This document shows positions 11,278 through 19,525 of a DNA stretch of 64,000 nt, in pieces. Numbering within the stretch: the stretch's first letter is position 1; each line of letters opens with the position of its first letter. Made by a program: the position numbers and the translations under genes. The notes beneath the pieces are model-generated. The model was not told the origin of the DNA. It saw only the letters and a program-made list of their open reading frames with translations, and searched no databases. Source of the stretch: Rhodopseudomonas palustris (GTDB taxonomy: Bacteria > Pseudomonadota > Alphaproteobacteria > Rhizobiales > Xanthobacteraceae); NCBI RefSeq assembly GCF_003031265.1, contig NZ_CP019966.1, positions 3,410,001-3,474,000 on the forward strand. The letters are read 5' to 3'.

Positions 11278-11862
11278 TTAGGCTCCGAACACGGACACGC
11301 CGATAACGTAGGGATGGAAGACGAAGGCGAGCGCCAGATACAGCACGACGCCGGCCACGATGGCGATGACGTCGTTCTTGACGCCGCCGACCGGGATCGG
11401 CGGACCGCCGGCGTCGCTGCGCCGCTTCAGCGAAATACGGTCAAACACCGCCCAAGCGAGCAACGAACCGAACAGGATGATCGAGCCGAGATCACCGTTC
11501 GCGATCAGGTGGCCGACCGCCCACAGCTTCACCGCAGTCAGCATCGGATGCTTCACCGCCGCGTAGATACGGCCGCGCGAATACGCCGCAGCCAGCAGGA
11601 TCGCCATCGGCAGCATCAAGAGCGCGGTGAGATGCTTGGTCCAATGCGGCGGATACCAGACGTCGATCCAGCCGTGCGCGCGATAGGATCCGAAACCGTA
11701 AGCGATCAGAGCCAGGCCGCTGAGCGCCACCACCGCATAGGCGAGCTTGTAGACCGCCTCGCCGCCGATCCCGATCAGGCGGCTGCGCAGATCGCGCTGG
11801 GTGGTGACGACATGGGTGCCGATGAACAGCACCAGGCCGACGATCATCAACGCAAGTCCCAT
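11278..11862 (-). CDS. NnrU family membrane protein
   Basis: The 194-residue protein has six hydrophobic stretches and the NnrU hallmarks: an early FIGTHVV segment, [20 protein letters not shown] in the middle, and [21 protein letters not shown]. NnrU was described as needed for nitrite/nitric oxide reductase expression in Rhodobacter, and it is related to isoprenylcysteine methyltransferase-like and NfeD/MAPEG-style membrane proteins; its activity is unknown. The start at 11862 is preceded by AGGAG with good spacing. It is cotranscribed with panB. Confidence 0.85.
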   Translation of the reverse strand: MGLALMIVGLVLFIGTHVVTTQRDLRSRLIGIGGEAVYKLAYAVVALSGLALIAYGFGSYRAHGWIDVWYPPHWTKHLTALLMLPMAILLAAAYSRGRIYAAVKHPMLTAVKLWAVGHLIANGDLGSIILFGSLLAWAVFDRISLKRRSDAGGPPIPVGGVKNDVIAIVAGVVLYLALAFVFHPYVIGVSVFGA

Positions 11863-11999
11863 CGCGTCACTCCTGTCTCGGCCGGCGCATGCGGCGGTTT
11901 GCGCACCGGCCAATTCCACCTATGGTCCGCGCCGTCGCACGGCCTGCCGCAGCGCGGCGCCATGCGGGCGAAATCCGGGTATCATTCTTTACGGGACCG

Positions 12000-13004
12000 A
12001 TGCAAATGCTGGGACACCTCCTCCGCCGGACCCTGCCGCCGACGCTCGCGATGCTCGGCATCGCGGCGTGCGCAGTCAGCAGCGCGGCCGCGGCGCAGCC
12101 GACCGCGTGGCCGCCGAAGACCGTGCGGATTGTAGTGCCGTTTGCCGCGGGATCGACGCCAGATCTTGTCGGCCGGGTGCTTGCCGACCAGCTTCATACG
12201 CAGCACCCGGGCTCCACCTTCGTGATCGAAAACAAGCCCGGCGCCTCGGGCAATATCGGCACCGATGCGGTGGCCAAGGCGGCCCCGGATGGCGCCACGC
12301 TCGGCATCTCGATCCCCGGACCGCTCGCCATCAACACGCTGCTGTTTCCGAAGCTACCCTACGATCCGGAGCGCGACCTTGCACCGGTGACGCTGCTGAC
12401 ACGGATGCCGAGCGTGCTCGCCGTGCCGGCGACCGCAGGCATCGGCAGCGTCGCTGAGTTTCTCGCCAAGGTGAAAAGCGACAAAAGCGGCTTCGCCTAC
12501 GCGTCGATCGGCGCCGGCTCGCTGTCGCAGCTATGCATGGAAGCGATCGCGCAGAAGGCCGGCGCCGCGATGGTGCACATCCCCTACGCCGGCTCGCCGA
12601 ACGCGATGACTGCGCTGATGCGCGGCGACGTCCAGGCTGCATGCCTGCCGGCGATCTCGGTCGCGCCGCAGCAGGGGGCGGGAACTGTGAAGATCCTGGC
12701 GGTGACCACGCCGGAGCGCTCCCCGTTTCTGCCCGACGTGCCGACGCTGAAGGAGAGCGGCATCGACGTGCAGTCAGACGCCTGGAACGCGCTGATCGCG
12801 CCGGCCGGCACCTCACCCGAACTGATCGCGGCGATCCACGGCGCGGTCGAAGTGGCGCTCGCCGATCCGGCCGTCATTACGAAGCTGAAAACGCAGATGA
12901 TGATGCCCGAGGCCTCGACGCCCGAGGCGCTGCGCCAGAAGATCACCGACGAGAAGCGGAGCTGGGCGGACGTGATCCGCGCGGCAGGCATCAAGGTGCA
13001 ATAA
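12000..13004 (+). CDS. Bug/TctC family tripartite tricarboxylate-type binding protein
   Basis: The 334-residue protein has an N-terminal signal sequence (hydrophobic run TLPPTLAMLGIAAC, cleavage probably around the AAA before QPTAWP). The mature sequence begins PPKTVRIVVPFAAGSTPDLVGR and includes IENKPGASGNIGTDAVAKAAPDG, the standard ligand-binding loops of Bug/TctC receptors. These bind carboxylates or amides for TctAB importers. No tctA or tctB is close, so it is an orphan receptor, a common situation for this family. ATG 12000 is one of two close starts (the other is 12006). Confidence 0.9.
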   Translation: MQMLGHLLRRTLPPTLAMLGIAACAVSSAAAAQPTAWPPKTVRIVVPFAAGSTPDLVGRVLADQLHTQHPGSTFVIENKPGASGNIGTDAVAKAAPDGATLGISIPGPLAINTLLFPKLPYDPERDLAPVTLLTRMPSVLAVPATAGIGSVAEFLAKVKSDKSGFAYASIGAGSLSQLCMEAIAQKAGAAMVHIPYAGSPNAMTALMRGDVQAACLPAISVAPQQGAGTVKILAVTTPERSPFLPDVPTLKESGIDVQSDAWNALIAPAGTSPELIAAIHGAVEVALADPAVITKLKTQMMMPEASTPEALRQKITDEKRSWADVIRAAGIKVQ

Positions 13005-13051
13005 GATCCGGCGGCGGCTGACGCACCGCCGCCGTCTCGCTGCCGAAGGGG

Positions 13052-13498
13052 TTACTTGTAGTAGCCGACCGCGCAGGTCTGGTCGCCGATCTTGGTGACG
13101 AAGCTGACCTTCTGCACCGGATCGGTCTGGCCCGGGCGCGGCCACATATAGGCGACTTCCTTGACCTCGCCTTCCTTGGCGGTGGCGTAGATCTCTTCGC
13201 CCAGCGGCTTGCCGGTCTTGTCCTTGAGATCCTTGAGACTCTTGCCGGTCAGGGTCGGGTGCGCGGTGAACAGGCCGTCCGGCCCGCCGCAGAACGGATA
13301 CAGGTCGCGATCCTTGAAACCGCCCTCGCCCTTGGCAAACTCGGCGAGCGCCTTGGCCTTATCGGCCTTCACCGCAGCAGCGGCCTTGGTGAGCATCGCC
13401 TTGGCTTCGTCGGCCGTGCCGAACTCGCCGGCAAACGCGGCCGAGGCAGCAAACACGCTGGCGCCGGCGACGAGACATAATACTGATTTGAGTTTCAT
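13052..13498 (-). CDS. periplasmic single-Cache domain protein
   Basis: The 148-residue protein has a signal peptide ending at AFA (residue 23). The mature part is one small domain with GFKDRDLYPFCGGPDGLFTAHP, GKSLKDLKDKTGKPLGEEI and a Cys-containing end (GDQTCAVGYYK), features of the soluble sCache_2 sensory fold. The two cysteines (in YPFCGG and DQTCAV) could form a disulfide. With no kinase or chemoreceptor part attached, it may bind a small carboxylate, but this is inference. ATG 13498 is preferred over 13504 because AGGAGG is eight bases ahead of it rather than two. Confidence 0.82.
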   Translation of the reverse strand: MKLKSVLCLVAGASVFAASAAFAGEFGTADEAKAMLTKAAAAVKADKAKALAEFAKGEGGFKDRDLYPFCGGPDGLFTAHPTLTGKSLKDLKDKTGKPLGEEIYATAKEGEVKEVAYMWPRPGQTDPVQKVSFVTKIGDQTCAVGYYK

Positions 13499-13639
13499 GG
13501 GCATCTCCTCCTTTGAAAGCTCCCTTTGTGGAGCATGAGGAGAAGATATCCGCGGTCAGTTGCGGCGGTCAGCGCGACTTAGGACGAACCATAAGGCGAT
13601 ACCAAGCGCCGCATTCCGTCAGCGGAAGCGAGCGATCCA

Positions 13640-13906
13640 TCAGTGCGAGGAGATCCAGGCGCGGGCTTCGCGCTGGGCAACCGCGATCTCGTCGGCCGAC
13701 ATCAGCTCGGCCAGCTCGCGGCGATACGCGATCGCGTCGGCCCGGCCCTTCAGCGCGGCGAGGTTGAACCACTTGTGAGCGGCGATCAGATCGACCGGCG
13801 CGCCGCGGCCCGAGGCGAACAGCAGGCCGAGGTCGAACAGCGCATCGGGGTTCTCCCCGGCTTCGATCGGCATCGCGGTTTCGATATTCAGATGTCCCTG
13901 CAGCAT
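13640..13906 (-). CDS. small Sel1-repeat protein
   Basis: An 88-residue cytoplasmic protein without signal sequence. The core DALFDLGLLFASGRGAPVDLIAAHKWFNLAALKGRADA is nearly two Sel1-like repeats, the LGxxYxxGxGvxxDxxxAxxWxxxAA pattern. Such short Sel1 proteins are common and conserved in Bradyrhizobium relatives, where their partner is unknown. It stands alone between the Cache gene and a long spacer. The end, EIAVAQREARAWISSH, is an amphipathic helix. Confidence 0.8.
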   Translation of the reverse strand: MLQGHLNIETAMPIEAGENPDALFDLGLLFASGRGAPVDLIAAHKWFNLAALKGRADAIAYRRELAELMSADEIAVAQREARAWISSH

Positions 13907-14060
13907 CTTTGATCTCCATCTTTCGCCGCCGAACCGAGGGCGGCTCCTGTCCTCTGTTTGTCGTCCCCACCGCCGTGACCCGGCGTGTTATGGGGCAATC
14001 ATGGCCGATCAAATTTGAAGAGCAGTTTAAGCGTTGCACTGAACGATTTCTGAACGCGCC

Positions 14061-14102
14061 GCGGCACTCCTCGCGAGGCATTTTAAGAAATGCCTGTGCC
14101 GC
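14061..14102. repeat. two-part stem-loop, motif copy 1
   Basis: Outer arms GCGGCAC (14061-14067) and GTGCCGC (14096-14102) are perfect complements, as are inner arms AGGCATTT (14076-14083) and AAATGCCT (14088-14095) around a TAAG loop; eight unpaired bases sit on one side only. The minus-strand reading from 14102 to 14084 starts GCGGCACAGGCATTTCTTA and is shared with copies at 14950-14968 and 15128-15146. Confidence 0.6.
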
Positions 14103-14541
14103 AATGGTTTTTCGAATTCGGTGAGAGACGGTTTACCCTCCGGTTTGGCGAACCGATAACCATCGCCGCAACCGCCTGGGGAAACGACACGTCGGGCCGC
14201 GGGCGCAAATGGCTGCCGCGGGCTGATCGAACTCGGTGGATGTGGAGGGATGGAACTGGATAAGCCGGACCGTGCCGGCGCGGGGCGATGGGCCCCACAA
14301 ACAACGAGGGCGTCGGCGAACACGTCAGGTTCAGATCTCACACGCGGCTCGCCGCCCATGAAACTGCGGACCTTGCGTCCGCACCGTTCGAAGAAAAACC
14401 GTTTCTTCTACCGGGCTCTTCGGCGGCTGGTGATCCCTGCCGCTATCGGATCCGGTCGTCTGACCTGATGTCTCGCCGACACCCTCTCGTCGACTAGGAC
14501 CTCGCTCGTGTCGCGGTGCGAAGAGCCTGTCCAGTGACGCG

Positions 14542-14580
14542 GCCGGCAGTGATGCTGCCGGCACCCGCTCGAAAGCGAGC
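14542..14580 (-). terminator. tandem hairpins after the histone-like gene
   Basis: Directly after the leftward stop codon come GCTCG/CGAGC with a four-base loop (14567-14580), then GCCGGCAG/CTGCCGGC with a five-base loop (14542-14562). No T run follows, so either factor-dependent termination or an RNA-stabilising role is possible. Confidence 0.45.
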
Positions 14581-14718
14581 TTACTTCTTCTTGGCGGCCT
14601 TCTTGGCGACCTTCTTGGTGGTCTTCTTCGCGGTCTTCTTCACCGCGCTCTTCGCGGTCTTCGCCTTCTTCGGCGCCGCTTTCTTGGTCGCCGCCTTCTT
14701 CGCTGCTTTCTTGGCCAT
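14581..14718 (-). CDS. Lys/Ala-rich histone H1-like (Hc1/AlgP-type) small protein
   Basis: A 45-residue protein composed almost only of Lys (21) and Ala (14) in KKAA-type repeats, starting MAKKAAKKAATKKAAPKK and ending KKAAKKK. This is the composition of bacterial histone H1-like tails (chlamydial Hc1/Hc2, AlgP), which bind DNA electrostatically and compact it. GGAGGG sits four bases ahead of ATG 14718, a strong start. The gene is isolated in long spacers of more than 500 bases on both sides. Similar KKA tails end TopA and RNase R in this window, so the repeat type is locally common; here it is the whole protein. Confidence 0.85.
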   Translation of the reverse strand: MAKKAAKKAATKKAAPKKAKTAKSAVKKTAKKTTKKVAKKAAKKK

Positions 14719-14930
14719 GTTGCCCTCCGATAAGTGAGATGGCTTGATTGCTGCTGCGTGCACTCGGGAATCGAGATGCACTAATTCCCGAATACACCAA
14801 CGCTTTGAAAAAAACAGTGTCCCGCTTAAGGAAGAGTTGATGGGAGTTGTCCCTCGCGCACAGGCGGTCTTAGCGAACGAGGCGTCGGAAGATCGCTCGC
14901 GCGAACCGAGTTATGCGCGAAAAACCTGCA

Positions 14931-14968
14931 TCGGCACTTGTCAAGATCGCAGGAAACGCCTGTGCCGC
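14931..14968. repeat. stem-loop with motif copy 2
   Basis: CGGCAC at 14932-14937 pairs with GTGCCG at 14962-14967, with a small inner CAGG/CCTG hairpin (14950-14953 with 14959-14962, sharing one base). The minus strand from 14968 to 14950 reads GCGGCACAGGCGTTTCCTG, identical at 16 of 19 positions to copies 1 and 3. Confidence 0.5.
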
Positions 14969-15127
14969 AGCGATTTCATCAACTCACAAATCGAGCTAAC
15001 TAACTACTTTGCAAAACCGGGCGGAGCGCCGAGTCGGTCGCGCGAGGCCGTCTGCGGACTCTGAGTCGCAATCTTTGGCAATGAAAAAATTTTCAGGCGC
15101 GATGCCGCACCGGAGCGTCCAAACGCT

Positions 15128-15146
15128 CCGGCACAGGGGTTTTCTG
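15128..15146 (+). repeat. motif copy 3, on the plus strand
   Basis: CCGGCACAGGGGTTTTCTG matches copy 2 at 16 of 19 positions. It starts inside the right arm of the CCGGAGCGT hairpin at 15110-15131. Confidence 0.45.
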
Positions 15147-15241
15147 CACGAGAAGATGCGGCTGATTCGCGAGCGCCACCGCCGTCGCGGGCGCACGAAA
15201 CGTCGTCGCGGCGGTTCGCGCGCGACGACGAAGGTCGTTCG

Positions 15242-16726
15242 TCAGAGGCCGAGCTTGCGCTTCAGCAGGTCGTTGACCGCCTGCGGATTGGCCTTGCCGC
15301 CGGAAGATTTCATCACCTGGCCGACGAACCAGCCGAGCATCGCGGGCTTGGCGACGACTTGTGCCACCTTATCTGGATTGGCGGCGACGATATCGTCGAC
15401 CACTTTCTCGATCGCCGACAGATCGGTGACTTGCTTCATGCCGCGCTGTTCCACCAGCGTGCGCGGATCACCGCCTTCGGTCCAGACGATCTCGAACAGC
15501 TCCTTGGCAATCTTGCCCGAGATGGTGCCCTCGCCGATCAGCTCGACGATCGCAGCGAGCTGTGCCGCCGACACCGGCGACGCATCGATCGACTGACCGT
15601 CCTTGTTGAGGCGGCCGAACAGCTCGTTGATCACCCAGTTGGCGGCGAGCTTGCCGTCGCGGTCCTGATCCTTCAACTGCGCCAGCACCGCCTCGTAGAA
15701 CTCGGCGCTCTCGCGCTCGCTGACCAGCACGCCTGCGTCTTCGACCGAGAGGCCGAAGTCGCGGACGAACCGCTCCTTCTTGGCGTCCGGCAATTCCGGC
15801 AGGCCGGCCTTCAGATCGTCGACATAGGCCTGGGTGAATTCCAGCGGCAGCAGATCCGGATCGGGGAAGTAGCGATAGTCGTGCGCCTCTTCCTTCGACC
15901 GCATCGACCGGGTCTCGCCCTTGTTGGCGTCGAACAGACGGGTCTCCTGGTCGATCGTTCCGCCGTCTTCCAGAATGCCGATCTGGCGGCGCGCTTCGTA
16001 TTCGATCGCCTGACCGATGAAGCGGATCGAGTTGACGTTCTTGATCTCGCAGCGGGTGCCGTAAGGCTCGCCGGGACGGCGCACCGAGACGTTGACGTCG
16101 GCGCGCAGGCTGCCCTTCTCCATGTCGCCGTCGCAGGTGCCGAGATAGCGCAGGATCGTGCGCAGCTTCGACACGTAAGCCTTGGCCTGCTCGGACGAGC
16201 GGATGTCCGGCTTGGAGACGATCTCCATCAGCGCGACGCCGGAGCGGTTGAGATCGACGAATGTCGAAGTCGGATGCTGGTCGTGCAGCAGCTTGCCGGC
16301 GTCCTGCTCGAGATGCAGCCGCTCGATGCCGACGGTGATGCTGTCGCCGTCCGGCAGGTCGACCACCACCTCACCCTCACCGACAATCGGCGATTTGTAT
16401 TGGCTGATCTGGTAGCCCTGCGGCAGGTCCGGATAGAAATAGTTCTTCCGGTCGAACACCGAGCGCAGATGGATCTTGGCGTTCAGCCCGAGCCCGGAGC
16501 GGATCGCCTGGCGCACGCACTCCTCGTTGATCACCGGCAGCATACCGGGCATCGCGGCGTCGACCAGCGACACGTGGGTGTTCTGATCGCCGCCGAACGC
16601 GGTGGCCGCGCCGGAGAACAGCTTGGCGTTGGAAGAGACCTGGGCGTGGATCTCCAGCCCGATCACGACTTCCCAATCGCCGGTGGCGCCCTTGATGAGC
16701 TTCGAAGGTTTGACAGGTGCGTTCAT
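15242..16726 (-). CDS. gatB: Asp-tRNA(Asn)/Glu-tRNA(Gln) amidotransferase subunit B
   Basis: GatB is the kinase/tRNA-binding subunit of GatCAB, which converts misacylated Glu-tRNA(Gln) and Asp-tRNA(Asn) to the correct forms. The 494-residue product starts [29 protein letters not shown]; the signature [27 protein letters not shown] and [10 protein letters not shown] are all present, and the C-terminal YqeY-like helical domain ends [15 protein letters not shown]. The start ATG is at 16726; a longer open frame upstream shows no homology. In many bacteria gatC, gatA and gatB are adjacent; here two unrelated genes separate gatA from gatB. Confidence 0.97.
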   Translation of the reverse strand: MNAPVKPSKLIKGATGDWEVVIGLEIHAQVSSNAKLFSGAATAFGGDQNTHVSLVDAAMPGMLPVINEECVRQAIRSGLGLNAKIHLRSVFDRKNYFYPDLPQGYQISQYKSPIVGEGEVVVDLPDGDSITVGIERLHLEQDAGKLLHDQHPTSTFVDLNRSGVALMEIVSKPDIRSSEQAKAYVSKLRTILRYLGTCDGDMEKGSLRADVNVSVRRPGEPYGTRCEIKNVNSIRFIGQAIEYEARRQIGILEDGGTIDQETRLFDANKGETRSMRSKEEAHDYRYFPDPDLLPLEFTQAYVDDLKAGLPELPDAKKERFVRDFGLSVEDAGVLVSERESAEFYEAVLAQLKDQDRDGKLAANWVINELFGRLNKDGQSIDASPVSAAQLAAIVELIGEGTISGKIAKELFEIVWTEGGDPRTLVEQRGMKQVTDLSAIEKVVDDIVAANPDKVAQVVAKPAMLGWFVGQVMKSSGGKANPQAVNDLLKRKLGL

Positions 16727-16821
16727 AAGCCGGTTTCTACTCCGCTCCGGGCGCGGAGAAAACCCCTGCAACCGGCGCAAGGCGCGCGCCAGCGCGGCCG
16801 AACGCCCGGCCGGCGACGGTC

Positions 16822-18204
16822 TTACAGGCTGGCCGCGAAGGCGCGGAAGACCGGGCTCTGCCGCAACACGTCGCGGCCGGCGGAGATCAGCTCGTCGACC
16901 TGCTGGGGCGGTAGCACGAAACGCGTGGCGATCCGCTCCAGCGCCGCAGCCCGCTGTGTCTCGAGTTGATCGAACGCCAGACGGCCGACGAAGAACCGCA
17001 GGTCTCGGCAGTCCCAGCCGGGGCCGGCGCCGTAGCGCGCGCGGTCCGCTGCCGACAGGCTGCAGCGCCAGCGCACCAATTTGTCGCGCCAATCCGAAAT
17101 CGTGCGATCGAACGCCGTGTAGCTGGCGCCGACGCTGGCATCCATCGTGGTGTCGACCGCGGCCTTGATCAGCTCGACGCCGCTCGGACCTTCGATGGTG
17201 TCGACCCAGTTGCCCGAGATGCCGGTCTTGGCGTCGACCACCAACATCATCAGCCGCCGCAGCTTGACCGCCTGCTGCGGGGTCAGCGGACCGTACGGCG
17301 TCTCAGAGGACTCGCGCGCGATCGTCAGCGCCGAGACGCCGTAATTGTCGACCAGCCCGCCGTCGAGCAGCTTGATGAAGGGCACCGCGCCCTCGCGATA
17401 GCGCAGCACCGCCTTGGCGTAAGAGCTCAGCATCGGCGACGAGTTACCCTCGGTCGCGGCGCGCCGGACCCAGCGCGGCAGCGGCGTATTGCAGGCGCCC
17501 GGGAACGCCTGGACCACCGCCGGAGCAAATGCGAGCGGCACCGCCGCCGAGGCCGCGACCGCGTTCGACAGCGGATAGGCGTCGAGGTCGCTGCAGATGG
17601 CGGAGAACGCCGTGCTGTTGAACACGAACGGCACGCGATTGTAGATATCGGAGGCGTTGATCCACACTGTCGGCCGGTCGCCGCCGCGCAGCTGCGCGAA
17701 GGTCGCGCCCTCGAACAGATGCGCGTCGAGCCACCGGGTGAACCCGACGGAGTCGTTGATGCCGCCGGTGAACGCCTTGCCGATGGTGTTGAGCGACAGC
17801 GTGGTCTGGAGCTCCTCCTCCGCATTGCGCAGCAGGAAGCGCTCGCGGAAGTCGCCGAGCGCCGCGCGCCCCTTCAGTCCGAAATAGGCGGCAGTCACCG
17901 ACCCGCCGGAGACTCCTGAAACGAAGCCGACACGGTCGAGCATCGCCGAACGCGCACCATGCAGCGGCAGGCGCTCCATCTCCGACAACACGCCGAACGA
18001 GAATGCCGCCGCCCGTGTGCCGCCGCCCGAGAACGAGAGGCCGATGATGGCGTCTTCGCTGCGCGTACCGACGTCCGACGCAACCTTGTCGGCGACCACT
18101 CCTTCGATCGGCACGTTGACCGGCGTGTTGTAAACCGAGGCACAGCCGGCAAGGACGAGGCAGGCTGCGGCTGCGGACAGGAGACGATCTCTCCACGGCT
18201 TCAT
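16822..18204 (-). CDS. patatin-like phospholipase lipoprotein
   Basis: The 460-residue protein has a lipoprotein signal (lipobox LAGC, Cys21) and a patatin fold. The oxyanion loop [14 protein letters not shown] begins at residue 59, the nucleophile elbow GVSGGS is 97-102 with Ser99, and the DGG motif with catalytic Asp281 is LLDGGLVDN. Patatins are Ser/Asp dyad acyl hydrolases acting on phospholipids or other lipids. The anchor suggests action at the envelope rather than in the cytosol or host. It lies between gatB and a histidine kinase gene, all leftward but with spacers near 100-140 bases, so cotranscription is uncertain. Confidence 0.93.
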   Translation of the reverse strand: MKPWRDRLLSAAAACLVLAGCASVYNTPVNVPIEGVVADKVASDVGTRSEDAIIGLSFSGGGTRAAAFSFGVLSEMERLPLHGARSAMLDRVGFVSGVSGGSVTAAYFGLKGRAALGDFRERFLLRNAEEELQTTLSLNTIGKAFTGGINDSVGFTRWLDAHLFEGATFAQLRGGDRPTVWINASDIYNRVPFVFNSTAFSAICSDLDAYPLSNAVAASAAVPLAFAPAVVQAFPGACNTPLPRWVRRAATEGNSSPMLSSYAKAVLRYREGAVPFIKLLDGGLVDNYGVSALTIARESSETPYGPLTPQQAVKLRRLMMLVVDAKTGISGNWVDTIEGPSGVELIKAAVDTTMDASVGASYTAFDRTISDWRDKLVRWRCSLSAADRARYGAGPGWDCRDLRFFVGRLAFDQLETQRAAALERIATRFVLPPQQVDELISAGRDVLRQSPVFRAFAASL

Positions 18205-18343
18205 CGAGAGGACACCGGTTGAAAGGGCGGCAAGTTTGCTGCTGCGGACCATCGACTGCAAAGGTTCAGGTCCACTTAACGCTGCGGAACCGGGGGAAGC
18301 TGGCAGTCGGCTTGTGGCATAAGCAAGGCGGCGCGCTGTGCGA

Positions 18344-19450
18344 TCAATTCGCGGCGGGCGACGACGGCGCATCGAAGCCGATGGTGAAGAACGCGCCCTG
18401 ACCGCGAATGCTGCGCGCTTCAAAGCTGACGTTGCGGGCATTCTCCTTCAGCGTCTGCAGGATCAGCGAACCAAGCTTGCGCGGCGATGGCCAGCTCTGC
18501 CCCTCGGGAAGGCCGACGCCATCGTCCGACACGATGATCCTGACGCGGCCCTGGTCCGTCTCGCAGATCACCTTGATCCGTCCGCCGTCGCGACCGACGA
18601 AGGCGTACTTCAATGCGTTGGTCAGCATCTCGTTGACCAGTAGCCCGGCCGGCATCGCGATGTTCACCGACAGCGGGCAATAGCCAGCATTGACCTCGCA
18701 GTTGACGTCCGAGCTGGCGTTCGCGCGGATCACCGCGTTAGCGATGTCCGACAGATACTGGCCGAGGTCGATCTGTCCGCCATCGGCATGCGGGCTTTCG
18801 TCCGACAGCACCCGGTAGAGCGCGGTCAGCGCTTCGATCCGGCTGGCGAGCCGCGCCAGCGCCACGGTCTCGCCTTCCGCAGCCGACCGCGCTTCGAGGC
18901 GGACCAGCGCGGTGATCAATTGCAGATTGTTTTTCACCCGATGCTGCAGCTCGCGCATCAGGGTATCGCGTTCACGGATCTGGACTTCGAACCGCTCGAT
19001 CTGCGCCCGCTCGCGGCTGCCGACGTCGACCAGCGCAACGATCCGATAGCTCTCGACGCCGTCGTCGCTCTCGATCACCGCCGCATAGGCCTGAACGATC
19101 AGCAGCCGATCGGACGGCGCAACTTTCCGGAACACGCCGAGGAAATCTTCGCCATCGCGGATCGCGGCACCGAGCAGGCGGCCGCTGTCATCCTGGTCGG
19201 CGAAGCCATCGAGGCACGACCAGCCCTGGCCGCAGGCATCCGGCTTTGAAAGCGAGGTCAGCGCCTCGAACGCCTGGTTGATATAGACCACCTGCTGATC
19301 CGCGCCGCAGCCGCGCGACACCGCGATCGCCACCGGGACATTGTCCAGCAGATGCTTGTAGCGGTCGCTCTCGATCGCCGCGGCCAGCTTTGGCGATCCG
19401 AGGATCTGATCGACACCTTGCGGTGGACCTTGGACGTCGTCAGCGCTCAT
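18344..19450 (-). CDS. soluble PAS sensor histidine kinase, HisKA_2 (HWE-like) type
   Basis: A 368-residue cytoplasmic kinase without membrane spans. Residues from about 25 to 150 form a PAS domain (YKHLLDNVPVAIAVSR then VYINQAFEALTSLS). The phosphoacceptor is in LMRELQHRVKNNLQLITALV (His about 170), the HisKA_2/HWE type common in alphaproteobacteria. The ATPase domain has MLTNALKYAF, VSDDGVGLPEG and GSLILQTL. ATG 19450 is preferred; the frame is open eight codons further. No response regulator gene is adjacent, so it is an orphan whose partner may be a PhyR- or single-domain regulator elsewhere. Confidence 0.9.
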   Translation of the reverse strand: MSADDVQGPPQGVDQILGSPKLAAAIESDRYKHLLDNVPVAIAVSRGCGADQQVVYINQAFEALTSLSKPDACGQGWSCLDGFADQDDSGRLLGAAIRDGEDFLGVFRKVAPSDRLLIVQAYAAVIESDDGVESYRIVALVDVGSRERAQIERFEVQIRERDTLMRELQHRVKNNLQLITALVRLEARSAAEGETVALARLASRIEALTALYRVLSDESPHADGGQIDLGQYLSDIANAVIRANASSDVNCEVNAGYCPLSVNIAMPAGLLVNEMLTNALKYAFVGRDGGRIKVICETDQGRVRIIVSDDGVGLPEGQSWPSPRKLGSLILQTLKENARNVSFEARSIRGQGAFFTIGFDAPSSPAAN

Positions 19451-19525
19451 GCAACACCCTGCCCCGGCCAACAATGGCCAACGGCGCCAGCAAACGCAAC
19501 GTCAAACCCGTGCGGACGATCGGCC

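Larger units (their letters stand above)
13907..14580. other. 674-base spacer without a convincing gene
   Basis: No frame here has the codon pattern or protein features of the neighbours. It holds a strong two-part stem at 14061-14102 (described separately) and two hairpins next to the histone-like gene. The rest shows nothing I can identify. The length suggests a possible undescribed small RNA or a decayed gene. Confidence 0.5.
14719..15241. other. 523-base spacer upstream of the histone-like gene
   Basis: No supported gene. It carries motif copies 2 and 3 (14950-14968 minus, 15128-15146 plus) and a nine-base stem CCGGAGCGT/ACGCTCCGG at 15110-15131. A minus-strand TTGACA is visible at 14942-14937, but I cannot pair it with a good -10, so the promoter of the histone-like gene is not settled. 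A small basic plus-strand frame from 15081 (MKKFSGAMPHRS) runs on into antisense gatB and was not accepted. Confidence 0.5.

Noticed and set aside
14084..15146. Sigma-54 promoters (GGCAC-N5-TT) at the three repeated motifs
   Set aside because: All three have TT or TC where the invariant GC doublet of the -12 element should be, so they are not credible sigma-54 sites.
15009..15596. Basic plus-strand frame MKKFSGAMPHRSVQTLRHRG and onward, rich in Arg
   Set aside because: It continues for more than 100 codons through antisense gatB, has no ribosome site, and its Arg content follows from GC-rich antisense sequence.
16727..17092. N-terminal extension of GatB by 122 residues
   Set aside because: The extension overlaps the 3' end of the patatin gene in another frame, is not family-like, and the normal GatB start MNAPVKPSK is present at 16726.
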